Source: Clostridia bacterium
GTDB taxonomy: Bacteria > Bacillota > Clostridia > Christensenellales > CAG-1252
Reading direction: 5' to 3'
Length of the DNA: 6,300 nucleotides
Assembly: GCA_017615515.1 (NCBI GenBank)
Contig: JAFZZX010000146.1
Coordinates: 1-6,300 of the forward strand
In this document: positions 1 to 5,009 of the stretch, in pieces
Layout of the letters: the number at the start of each line of letters is the position of its first letter
Position numbering within the stretch: the stretch's first letter is position 1
Notes under the pieces: model-generated
What the model was told of the DNA's origin: nothing
The model's input: only the letters and a program-made list of their open reading frames with translations
Database searches by the model: none
Translations under genes and position numbers: made by a program

Positions 1-1637
1 CGATCGACTATTCGGTCATCTTGATGCATCGCTACACCGAAGAGAGGCAAAACGGGCTCTCTCCCGAAGAGGCGGCGGTGGAAGCGCAACGCAAGGGGAT
101 CCCCGAGATCCTATCCAGCTCGCTGACCACCTTTGCGGGTATGTGTGCGCTGATCTTGATGAAACTGGACATCGGCGTAGAGATCGGCATATCTCTGTCA
201 AAGGGCATCCTTTTCACGCTGCTTACCGTTCTCTTCTTGATGCCCGCCCTGCTCGTGATCTTCGCAAAGCCGATCGAAAAGTCACGGCACAAGACATTTC
301 TCCCCTCGGTCGCAAAACCGACGAAAGGCATCGTGCGAGCGCGGAAGATCATCGTCCCGATCTTCCTCGTCGTACTCGTTTTGGCGGGCGTAGGGCAGTC
401 CTTTAACGCCTATTCGTTCGATATGAACAAGACCCAGATGCTCGTCGCGGGACGGCAAGCGGTGGAAGACGCCGGCTTCGGAAAAATGAATACCCTCGTG
501 CTCGTCGTGCCGAACGACGGGGACGACGCGAAACAACGCGAGGTCTCCGCCTACGTGAGCGGACACGAGGCTGTGGATTCCGCAAACGGGATCGCCACGA
601 TCGCCATCGCAGAGGACCTCTATCTGACCGACGCGCTGACCAAGGACGCCTTTGCGGAAAAAATGCAGACGCTATCCGGCGACCTGCCCGCCGCCCTATC
701 GAACGTGATGACGGGATTCCTCAAGACGATCTTCGACAGATATTGCGCCGAATACGGGTGCGACCCCGATAAAGACAGCGTGCGGATCGTAGACCTACTC
801 GTCTACCTATACGATCACGCGGACGAATATGCGCTGATCCTGCCGGACGAATACGTGGAGATGCTGTCGCAACTCAGTTATGCGAAGAGCAATTTCGTCA
901 GCGAGAACTACGTACGTATGATCTTCAACCTGAACGTCGACGTCGAAGACGAAAAGGCTTTTGCCTTGATCGAAGAACTGGAAACGGGACTGAAAGCCTA
1001 TTACGACGAATACTATATGACGGGAGAAAGCGTGGTCTGCCACGACATGGCGGGCTATTTCCCGACGGATAATCTCCGCGTCAATCTCTTCACCCTCGCC
1101 TTTATCCTGATCATCTTGTTCGTGACCTTCCGCAACGTGCTGTTGCCGATCCTACTGACCTTGACCATACAAGGCGGCATCTGGATCAATTGCGCGATCC
1201 CTTTCCTCGCGGGAACTCCCGTTTCCTTTATCGGATACTTGATCATCTGCGCCATCCAAATGGGTGCCACGATCGACTACGCGATCGTCCTATCCAACCG
1301 CTATTACTCGATCCGCGATCGCTATCTCGACCGATACGAGGCGATGGGGGACGCGATGAACGCCGTCTTCCCCACCATCGTGACGTCGGGCGTGATCCTG
1401 ACCTTGACCGGATTTATTCTGGCGATCGCCTCGGCGGGCGTAGTCGCCGCAATGGGGTCGCTGCTCGGATTCGGAGCGATGTTCGCCGTCTTGATCGTCC
1501 TTTTCGTCCTACCTTCCCTGCTCTTGGTCACCGAAAAAGTCACGGATAAATGCGGATTCGCCCGCATAAAAGAGTTTTTCAAAAAGCGCAAAGCGCAAGA
1601 TCCGATCGAGACGAAAGACCCTACGCAACGTAGCTAA
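1..1637 (+). CDS. MMPL/RND-family membrane transporter, C-terminal part (5' end outside window)
   Basis: The reading frame is open from base 3 to a TAA at 1635-1637, giving 544 visible residues; the start lies left of the window. The first visible residues, IDYSVILMHRYTEER, match the TM4 signature of MMPL/RND exporters. The second half repeats it as IDYAIVLSNRYYSIRD (Asp425-Tyr426), showing the internal duplication of this superfamily. These Asp-Tyr pairs correspond to the proton-relay positions known in MmpL proteins. Counting codon 3-5 as residue 1, hydrophobic segments lie at about 41-54 and 62-88, TM7 at about 116-134, a soluble extracytoplasmic domain at about 135-355, then TM8-TM12 at about 357-510 and a short basic cytoplasmic tail. 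The family exports lipids or hydrophobic compounds using the proton gradient; the substrate here cannot be told. The TTG at 21 is an internal Leu codon, because the conserved motif begins before it. The gene ends convergently with the purine genes and shares a terminator with them. Confidence 0.92.
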   Translation, partial: IDYSVILMHRYTEERQNGLSPEEAAVEAQRKGIPEILSSSLTTFAGMCALILMKLDIGVEIGISLSKGILFTLLTVLFLMPALLVIFAKPIEKSRHKTFLPSVAKPTKGIVRARKIIVPIFLVVLVLAGVGQSFNAYSFDMNKTQMLVAGRQAVEDAGFGKMNTLVLVVPNDGDDAKQREVSAYVSGHEAVDSANGIATIAIAEDLYLTDALTKDAFAEKMQTLSGDLPAALSNVMTGFLKTIFDRYCAEYGCDPDKDSVRIVDLLVYLYDHADEYALILPDEYVEMLSQLSYAKSNFVSENYVRMIFNLNVDVEDEKAFALIEELETGLKAYYDEYYMTGESVVCHDMAGYFPTDNLRVNLFTLAFILIILFVTFRNVLLPILLTLTIQGGIWINCAIPFLAGTPVSFIGYLIICAIQMGATIDYAIVLSNRYYSIRDRYLDRYEAMGDAMNAVFPTIVTSGVILTLTGFILAIASAGVVAAMGSLLGFGAMFAVLIVLFVLPSLLLVTEKVTDKCGFARIKEFFKKRKAQDPIETKDPTQRS

Positions 1638-1680
1638 AAAGCCCGACCGAACAGCAAGAGAGCAACGCCCGACCGTTCGA

Positions 1681-1725
1681 GCCCAATAAAGCCCCCACCG
1701 ATCAACGGCGGGGGCTTTATCGGGC
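1681..1725. terminator. Bidirectional intrinsic terminator between convergent genes
   Basis: ATAAAGCCCCC (1686-1696) pairs perfectly with GGGGGCTTTAT (1710-1720) over 11 bp. After one A/C mismatch, GCCC (1681-1684) pairs with GGGC (1722-1725). Because the inverted repeat carries AAA on one arm and TTT on the other, both strands show a GC-rich stem followed by a short U-run. It lies 43 bases after the transporter stop and 33 bases after the formyltransferase stop on the other strand, so one element can end both transcripts. The U-runs are short (TTTAT), so efficiency is uncertain. Confidence 0.85.
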
Positions 1726-1758
1726 AGTAAAAGTCAACGCCGACAAAGGGCGAGAAGG

Positions 1759-2943
1759 TCAATGGTGGAACAACCGCATCCCCGTGAACGCCATGACCAT
1801 ATCGTATCGATCCGCCGCCGCGATCACGAGATCGTCACGAACCGATCCGCCCGGCTGTACGACGTAGCGAACGCCGCTCTTGCGCGCCCGCTCGATATTG
1901 TCGCTGAACGGGAAAAAGGCGTCGCTTGCGAGGGTGATGCCGCTGACCTTGGATAGGTATTCTCTCTTCTCCGCCTGCGTGAAAGGCTCGGGTCTCACGG
2001 CGAAATACTTGCGCCATTGCTCCTCTCCGATCACGTCTTCCGCCTCGTCCGACAGATAGACGTCGATGACGTTGTTCCGATCGGGTCTACCGAGCCCCTC
2101 GGCAAACCGAAGTCCCAACACCTTGTCCGATTGGCGGAGCAGGAAAAGATCGGCTTTTTGCGCCGCAAGGCGGGTGCAATGGATGCGGCTCTGCTGTCCC
2201 GCGCCGACCCCGATCGCTTGTCCGTCATAGGCGAAACAGACCGAATTGGACTGCGTGTACTTCAAGGTGATCAGGGCGATGATCATATCCGTCGCCGCCT
2301 CGTCGGGCAGGCTCTTATTCTTCGTGACGAGATCGGTCAAGAGTTCTTTCGAGATCTTATAGTTGTTCCTGCCCTGCTCGAAGGTCACGCCGAAGACCTC
2401 TTTGGTCTCCTTCTCTTCCGGCTGATAGGTGGGATCGATCTTGATGATATTATACGCGCCCTTGCGCTTGGCTTTCAGGATCTCGAGGGCTCTCGGGGAA
2501 TAGGACGGCGCGATGATGCCGTCCGATACCTCGCGCGCGATGATCTTTGCGAGGGTCTCGTCGCATTCGTCCGAGATCGCGATGAAATCGCCGAAAGAAC
2601 TCATCCGATCCGTGCCCCTCGCCCTCGCGTAAGCGCAGGCGATCGGTGAATCGTCAAGCCCCTCGACGTCCTCTACGAAACAGGCGCGTTTCAGCGGATC
2701 GGACAGTTTCTTGCCGATTGCCGCCGAGGTCGGACTGACGTGCTTAAACGAGGTCGCCGAGGGGAGCCCCGTCGCCTCTTTGAGTTCCTTTACGAGCTGC
2801 CAACTGTTGAACGCGTCCAAAAAGTTGATATAGCCGGGTCTGCCGTTTAGGATCTCGACGGGCAGGTCGCTGCCGTTTCGCATAAAGATCCTGGCGGGTT
2901 TTTGATTGGGATTACAGCCGTATTTCAGTTCAAACTCTTTCAT
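1759..2943 (-). CDS. purH: AICAR formyltransferase, stand-alone (monofunctional, no IMP cyclohydrolase domain)
   Basis: This 394-residue protein transfers a formyl group from 10-formyltetrahydrofolate to AICAR, giving FAICAR, the penultimate step to IMP in the cytoplasm. The whole chain is the AICAR transformylase domain: KYGCNPNQKPA at 7-17, the Lys67-His68 pair in SFKHVSP (in human ATIC the equivalent Lys-His pair is catalytic), RARGTDRMSSFGDFIA at 107-122, YTQSNSVCFA at 229-238, GVGAGQQSRIHCT at 245-257, and a C-terminus reading VQPGGS...DMVMAFTG followed by MRLFHH. The N-terminal MGS-like cyclohydrolase domain of ordinary PurH (about 520 residues) is absent, and the chain starts directly at the transformylase domain, so this is not a truncation. 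ATG at 2943 is preceded by GAGGG at 2948-2952, which overlaps the TGA of the upstream cyclohydrolase gene. Seven bases separate the two genes, suggesting translational coupling. The name purH is used for the formyltransferase activity only. Confidence 0.95.
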   Translation of the reverse strand: MKEFELKYGCNPNQKPARIFMRNGSDLPVEILNGRPGYINFLDAFNSWQLVKELKEATGLPSATSFKHVSPTSAAIGKKLSDPLKRACFVEDVEGLDDSPIACAYARARGTDRMSSFGDFIAISDECDETLAKIIAREVSDGIIAPSYSPRALEILKAKRKGAYNIIKIDPTYQPEEKETKEVFGVTFEQGRNNYKISKELLTDLVTKNKSLPDEAATDMIIALITLKYTQSNSVCFAYDGQAIGVGAGQQSRIHCTRLAAQKADLFLLRQSDKVLGLRFAEGLGRPDRNNVIDVYLSDEAEDVIGEEQWRKYFAVRPEPFTQAEKREYLSKVSGITLASDAFFPFSDNIERARKSGVRYVVQPGGSVRDDLVIAAADRYDMVMAFTGMRLFHH

Positions 2944-2950
2944 TTTGCCC

Positions 2951-3667
2951 TCACTCGTTCTTGTTGATCAAGCGCTTTTCCACCTCGCCGCTCGCAAGGT
3001 CGACGTAGCGGACGTAGAGAGAGATCTTGTTCTCCTCGTCCAGAGCGTCCCACAATTCTTGAGTGAAATCGTCGATGGAATCGGGGATCATTATCCTTTT
3101 CGGTTCTCCCGTGAAGGTCGGGATCGGGTCGCCGTCCGTCAGGTAAGTATGCAGAAAATGTCCTACGCCCGCGAGCGGCTCGTAGGAGAAGGTGTATCGG
3201 TTGCAAGCCGTGCCTTCTGCGTCCGCGCTCTTCAAGATGCTCATTTCATAGCGAAAGTCGCCACCCAAATAGAGGATGCCGCTGATCCTCGGCGTATAGT
3301 TCGGGCGGTCGGGCTCGAAGGTGCGCGAGGAGAGCGATTCGGAGAAGCTCTTGCCTGCCGCCAGTCCCGCATAGATCGTATCGGTCTGGTCGCCGTTGGT
3401 GACGATGATCGCGTCCCCATAGCTACGGATCGCACGGTAGATGATCAGGCTCGGATCCTGCACCTTCTCTCGGTCATAGGGTTCGGTAAAGAGTTCCCCT
3501 TCCTTCTCCGTCAAGATCCGATTCCTGCTATTCGCGCTTCTGCCCATAATGAAGTAGGCGAGGCACGCTTTGCTGCCGTCCGCACTCATGCCGATCACGA
3601 TCCCTCTGCCGACGTAGCGGTTGCCCTTGATAAGGTCGCTCGCCGTGCCGATCTTATACACGTCCAT
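2951..3667 (-). CDS. purO: IMP cyclohydrolase, PurO type (archaeal-type Ntn-hydrolase fold family)
   Basis: The 238-residue product should close FAICAR to IMP, the last step of purine synthesis. I recognise the PurO-type family by GRGIVIG (20-26), AYFIMGRSANSRNRIL (37-52), IVTNGDQTDTIY (88-99) and RPNYTPRISGI (121-131); it is unrelated to the MGS-like cyclohydrolase domain of PurH. The frame continues upstream to an ATG at 3817, but those extra 50 residues are Arg-rich, overlap the pyrR 3' end and do not look like family sequence. ATG 3665-3667 is preferred because it has a G-run ribosome site (3678-3682, 10 bases upstream) and begins just before the conserved domain. Its partner formyltransferase follows 7 bases after its stop, so the pair replaces bifunctional PurH. 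It lies 101 bases downstream of pyrR on the same strand with no visible promoter of its own. Confidence 0.92.
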   Translation of the reverse strand: MDVYKIGTASDLIKGNRYVGRGIVIGMSADGSKACLAYFIMGRSANSRNRILTEKEGELFTEPYDREKVQDPSLIIYRAIRSYGDAIIVTNGDQTDTIYAGLAAGKSFSESLSSRTFEPDRPNYTPRISGILYLGGDFRYEMSILKSADAEGTACNRYTFSYEPLAGVGHFLHTYLTDGDPIPTFTGEPKRIMIPDSIDDFTQELWDALDEENKISLYVRYVDLASGEVEKRLINKNE

Positions 3668-3768
3668 TCGCGTTATTCCCCCTTTCTTTGGTCTGATTCG
3701 ACCCCTCTGCCCGCTCGCGGGGCGCGTCACGTCCGATCTCTCGGCGCGGACCCCTTTCTCCGCTCGGG
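3668..3768 (-). other. pyrR-purO intercistronic spacer with two possible hairpins
   Basis: This GC-rich 101-base gap holds no gene. On the transcribed strand, GTCCG/CGGAC at 3731-3735 and 3747-3751 can pair. Further downstream, GCCC/GGGC at 3709-3723 can form a compact hairpin with one bulged base. Neither is followed by a U-run, so neither resembles an intrinsic terminator. I see no -35/-10 pair that would separate purO from pyrR transcription. The purO ribosome site (GGGGG, 3678-3682) lies near the downstream end. The hairpins could affect mRNA stability or processing between the cistrons, but that is inference. Confidence 0.4.
3678..3682 (-). promoter_or_regulatory. Ribosome binding site of purO (GGGGG)
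   Basis: The transcribed strand reads AAAGGGGGA with the G-run ending 10 bases before ATG 3667. It can pair with the CCUCC of 16S rRNA using one G-U pair. It decides the purO start against the longer frame from 3817. Confidence 0.65.
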
Positions 3769-4323
3769 TCAACCTCTCTCTTCCTTCTCGTCGGCGCTCA
3801 CGATGAAGACGCCGCATTCTTCTTCCGCTCCGTCCATCACGACCGCGATCTTCTCTTGGCGGGACGTGGGGATATTCTTGCCGATATAATCGGGACGGAT
3901 CGGGATCTCTCGGTGCCCGCGATCGACCAAAACGGCGAAGCGCACCGCACGGGGACGCCCGAGCGCGAAGACCGCCTCGATCGCCGCACGCACCGTCCTG
4001 CCCGTATAGAGGACGTCGTCGACGATCACGATGGTCTTGCCCGTGATGTCGAAGGGGACGTAGCTCTCCGTCGCTTTCCGCCGTTTCTCTTCGGGCGAAA
4101 AGTCATCGCGATACATCGTCGTGTCGATCTCGCCGCAAGGGACGGTCGTTTCCCCGAACTTTTTTAGGTTTTCCGTAAGAATGCGGGCGATGATCGTCCC
4201 GCGATTCTTGATCCCGAGAATGCACAGAGAATCGGCGTCCTCGTTCTTCTCGATGATCTCGTGCGTGATCCTCGCGAGAGAACGCATCATCGTCGCTTGA
4301 TCCATGATCTTGACCTTCTTCAC
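3769..4323 (-). CDS. pyrR: PyrR, pyrimidine operon attenuation regulator / uracil phosphoribosyltransferase
   Basis: The 184-residue protein has the type I phosphoribosyltransferase fold. The PRPP loop IVIVDDVLYTGRT lies at 98-110, GIKNRG at 37-42, GEIDTTMYRDD at 64-74, and the PyrR hallmark VDRGHREIPIRPDYIGKN at 133-150 followed by IPTS. PyrR binds a hairpin in pyr leader mRNA when UMP is high and causes termination; many PyrR proteins also convert uracil plus PRPP to UMP. The start is GTG at 4321-4323. KKVKIMDQATMMRSLARITHE aligns by memory with the N-terminus of Bacillus subtilis PyrR (181 residues), and a GGGGG ribosome site lies 8 bases upstream. An in-frame ATG at 4305 (residue 7), with GAAGG ahead of it, is a possible alternative. 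Its own leader carries a complete PyrR-type attenuator, so it is probably autoregulated. It is the first gene of a cluster whose following genes make IMP rather than UMP. Confidence 0.96.
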   Translation of the reverse strand: MKKVKIMDQATMMRSLARITHEIIEKNEDADSLCILGIKNRGTIIARILTENLKKFGETTVPCGEIDTTMYRDDFSPEEKRRKATESYVPFDITGKTIVIVDDVLYTGRTVRAAIEAVFALGRPRAVRFAVLVDRGHREIPIRPDYIGKNIPTSRQEKIAVVMDGAEEECGVFIVSADEKEERG

Positions 4324-4331
4324 CCCGCGTA

Positions 4332-4336
4332 CCCCC
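4332..4336 (-). promoter_or_regulatory. Ribosome binding site of pyrR (GGGGG)
   Basis: TATAGGGGGTACGCGGG precedes the GTG at 4323, and the G-run ends 8 bases before it. It lies only 3 bases after the attenuator U-run. It supports the GTG start. Confidence 0.6.
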
Positions 4337-4339
4337 TAT

Positions 4340-4366
4340 AAAAAAAGTCCTGCCCTGCGGCAAGAC
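4340..4366 (-). terminator. Attenuator terminator in pyrR leader
   Basis: On the transcribed strand GTCTTGCC (4359-4366) pairs with GGCAGGAC (4347-4354) over 8 bp, including one U-G, around a GCAG tetraloop. Seven U residues follow (4340-4346). This is a textbook intrinsic terminator placed directly ahead of the pyrR ribosome site, where it can only make sense as a conditional terminator. Confidence 0.9.
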
Positions 4367-4407
4367 GAAGTGACGAAGAAAACTGCTCCCGATGATTCGC
4401 CTTGCCG
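4358..4407 (-). promoter_or_regulatory. Antiterminator stem of the pyr leader
   Basis: CGGCAAGGCGAA (4396-4407) can pair with TTCGTCTTGCCG (4358-4369) in 12 continuous base pairs with a single G-U. The 3' arm includes all 8 bases of the terminator's 5' arm, so the two structures exclude each other. The 26-base loop between the arms shows no strong structure. Confidence 0.82.
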
Positions 4408-4423
4408 ATCTCTCCGTATCGGC
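4404..4423 (-). promoter_or_regulatory. Anti-antiterminator / PyrR recognition hairpin
   Basis: GCCGAT (4418-4423) pairs with ATCGGC (4404-4409) in a perfect 6-bp stem with loop ACGGAGAG. The loop contains CGGAGA, fitting the CNGNGA hexaloop known for PyrR binding sites. The closing position is A opposite G instead of the usual C-G pair, a deviation from the Bacillus consensus as I recall it. The 3' arm overlaps the antiterminator at 4404-4407. Confidence 0.75.
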
Positions 4424-4441
4424 TTAAAAGCCTACGTTTGT

Positions 4442-4470
4442 ATTGTAATCGACCGCCCCTCTAAAGTCAA
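4442..4470 (-). promoter_or_regulatory. Sigma-A type promoter of the pyrR operon
   Basis: On the minus strand TTGACT (4465-4470) and TACAAT (4442-4447) are separated by exactly 17 bases, each box differing from consensus at one position. Transcription should begin near 4434-4437, just before the attenuator structures. This is among the clearest promoters in the window. Confidence 0.88.
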
Positions 4471-4606
4471 CCGTTTCGTCGCCTTTCACCGCGTTCCCGC
4501 CCTTTGCGCGACCCGCTGTCGGCGGCGATAATACAAGCTCCGTGTCGGCGCGTCTATCGGCGTACACGCTCGGCTGCCGCGCGACCGTCCCTTGAAACGC
4601 CCGACG
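4471..4606. other. Gene-free spacer between the small ORF and the pyrR promoter
   Basis: No gene is supported here. No hairpin with a U-run follows the stop of the 68-residue gene, so its transcript may read into the pyr leader. A weak second minus-strand promoter can be drawn: TAGACG (4551-4556) and TATTAT (4528-4533) with a 17-base spacer, four of six and five of six matches to consensus. It could be a chance match. Confidence 0.35.
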
Positions 4607-4813
4607 TTACTTGGCTTTCACGAGCATACCGATCATATTGCCCTTATACAGCACGCGACCGTAAAAATCGGTAGTGACGTCACGCGAAGCGCGATAATAG
4701 CCGAGGATAAAGCGCGAGGAAAAGTCGCGCACCGCGATGTCGCCGTTGTCCGAAAACTCGTAGATCGCGAGGATCTGCCCCGCATAGTTCTTGACGTATT
4801 CCGTTCTCGCCAT
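4607..4813 (-). CDS. Conserved-looking 68-residue protein of unknown function, beta-rich repeats
   Basis: I do not assign a function. The protein has no signal peptide or membrane segment and is probably cytoplasmic. It appears to be built of about three short related units: NYAGQILAIY (9-18), DFSSRFILGYY (30-40) and DFYGRVLYK (49-57), each with an aromatic, a Gly/Ser, a basic or polar residue and a hydrophobic run, separated by polar turns (SDNGD, RASRD). This suggests repeated beta-hairpins. I have an unverified impression of similar small proteins with DFYGR motifs in clostridia. The gene is supported by a near-consensus promoter at 4848-4876, a G-run ribosome site (GGGGGG, 4820-4825) 6 bases before ATG 4813, and sensible composition. 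The short leader can form GCGC-CGAA-GCGC just ahead of the ribosome site. It points the same way as pyrR, 137 bases upstream of the pyrR promoter, with no terminator between them. Confidence 0.75.
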   Translation of the reverse strand: MARTEYVKNYAGQILAIYEFSDNGDIAVRDFSSRFILGYYRASRDVTTDFYGRVLYKGNMIGMLVKAK

Positions 4814-4819
4814 CGTCTT

Positions 4820-4825
4820 CCCCCC
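4820..4825 (-). promoter_or_regulatory. Ribosome binding site of the 68-residue ORF (GGGGGG)
   Basis: AGAGGGGGG ends 6 bases before ATG 4813. It is the third G-run ribosome site in the window, matching those of purO and pyrR, and supports translation of the small gene. Confidence 0.65.
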
Positions 4826-4847
4826 TCTGCGCTTCGGCGCCTATTTT

Positions 4848-4876
4848 ATTATAGCGCGTCTTCGCCCGATCCGCAA
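4848..4876 (-). promoter_or_regulatory. Sigma-A type promoter of the 68-residue ORF
   Basis: On the minus strand TTGCGG (4871-4876) and a perfect TATAAT (4848-4853) are 17 bases apart. The predicted start near 4841 gives a leader of about 28 bases carrying the G-run ribosome site. Confidence 0.8.
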
Positions 4877-4881
4877 TCCCC

Positions 4882-4911
4882 TTGTTTTGGGACTATGAGA
4901 TATGATATAAT
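4882..4911 (+). promoter_or_regulatory. Promoter of the SGNH hydrolase gene, extended -10 type
   Basis: TTGTTT (4882-4887) and TATAAT (4906-4911) lie 18 bases apart. TGA directly before the -10 box gives an extended -10 element. Transcription would begin near 4918, about 90 bases before ATG 5010. That leader holds only small weak hairpins (for example TCTCG/CGAGA at 4944-4956) and no terminator. Confidence 0.75.
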
Positions 4912-5009
4912 AATCAATAAATCGGAATAAGGCTCTTGAACGATCTCGCGCCGAGAAATAGTACGTTTTACGGCTGAAACGCGCGTTCGTCGTCAAAGAT
5001 AACGGTAGT

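Larger units (their letters stand above)
4324..4437 (-). promoter_or_regulatory. pyr leader RNA: PyrR-responsive attenuator
   Basis: The leader, about 113 nt from the predicted transcription start (about 4434-4437) to the pyrR start, holds three competing elements in the order expected for a PyrR attenuator: a recognition hairpin (4404-4423), an antiterminator (4396-4407 pairing with 4358-4369) and a terminator (4340-4366). The antiterminator arm overlaps both other structures, so only one state can form at a time. In the known mechanism, PyrR bound to UMP stabilises the first hairpin, which frees the terminator arm and stops transcription. With low UMP the antiterminator forms and RNA polymerase reads through. 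All pairings were found by hand. The identity as a PyrR element follows from the structure plus the pyrR gene immediately downstream. Confidence 0.85.

Noticed and set aside
21..1637. Transporter gene starting at TTG 21
   Set aside because: The conserved IDYSVI motif lies upstream in the same open frame, so the TTG is an internal Leu codon and the gene is cut by the window edge.
2017..2649. Plus-strand open frame of 210 codons opposite the formyltransferase
   Set aside because: It is entirely antisense to conserved AICAR formyltransferase motifs and has no independent support.
3731..3751. Possible second PyrR recognition loop in the pyrR-purO gap (GAGAGATCGG resembles the leader)
   Set aside because: The stem does not close around a CNGNGA loop in the right register, and no antiterminator or U-run terminator follows.
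2951..3817. Longer purO starting at ATG 3817 (50 extra N-terminal residues)
   Set aside because: The extension is Arg-rich, overlaps the pyrR 3' end by 49 bases and does not resemble the family; ATG 3667 has a ribosome site and begins just before the conserved region.
2906..3889. Long plus-strand open frame of 327 codons opposite purO
   Set aside because: It lies antisense to purO and the ends of its neighbours, its translation matches nothing I know, and long antisense frames are common in GC-rich coding DNA.
4592..4930. Plus-strand open frame of 112 codons across the small ORF and the divergent promoters
   Set aside because: It runs through two promoters and antisense to the better-supported 68-residue gene; no ribosome site or recognisable sequence.
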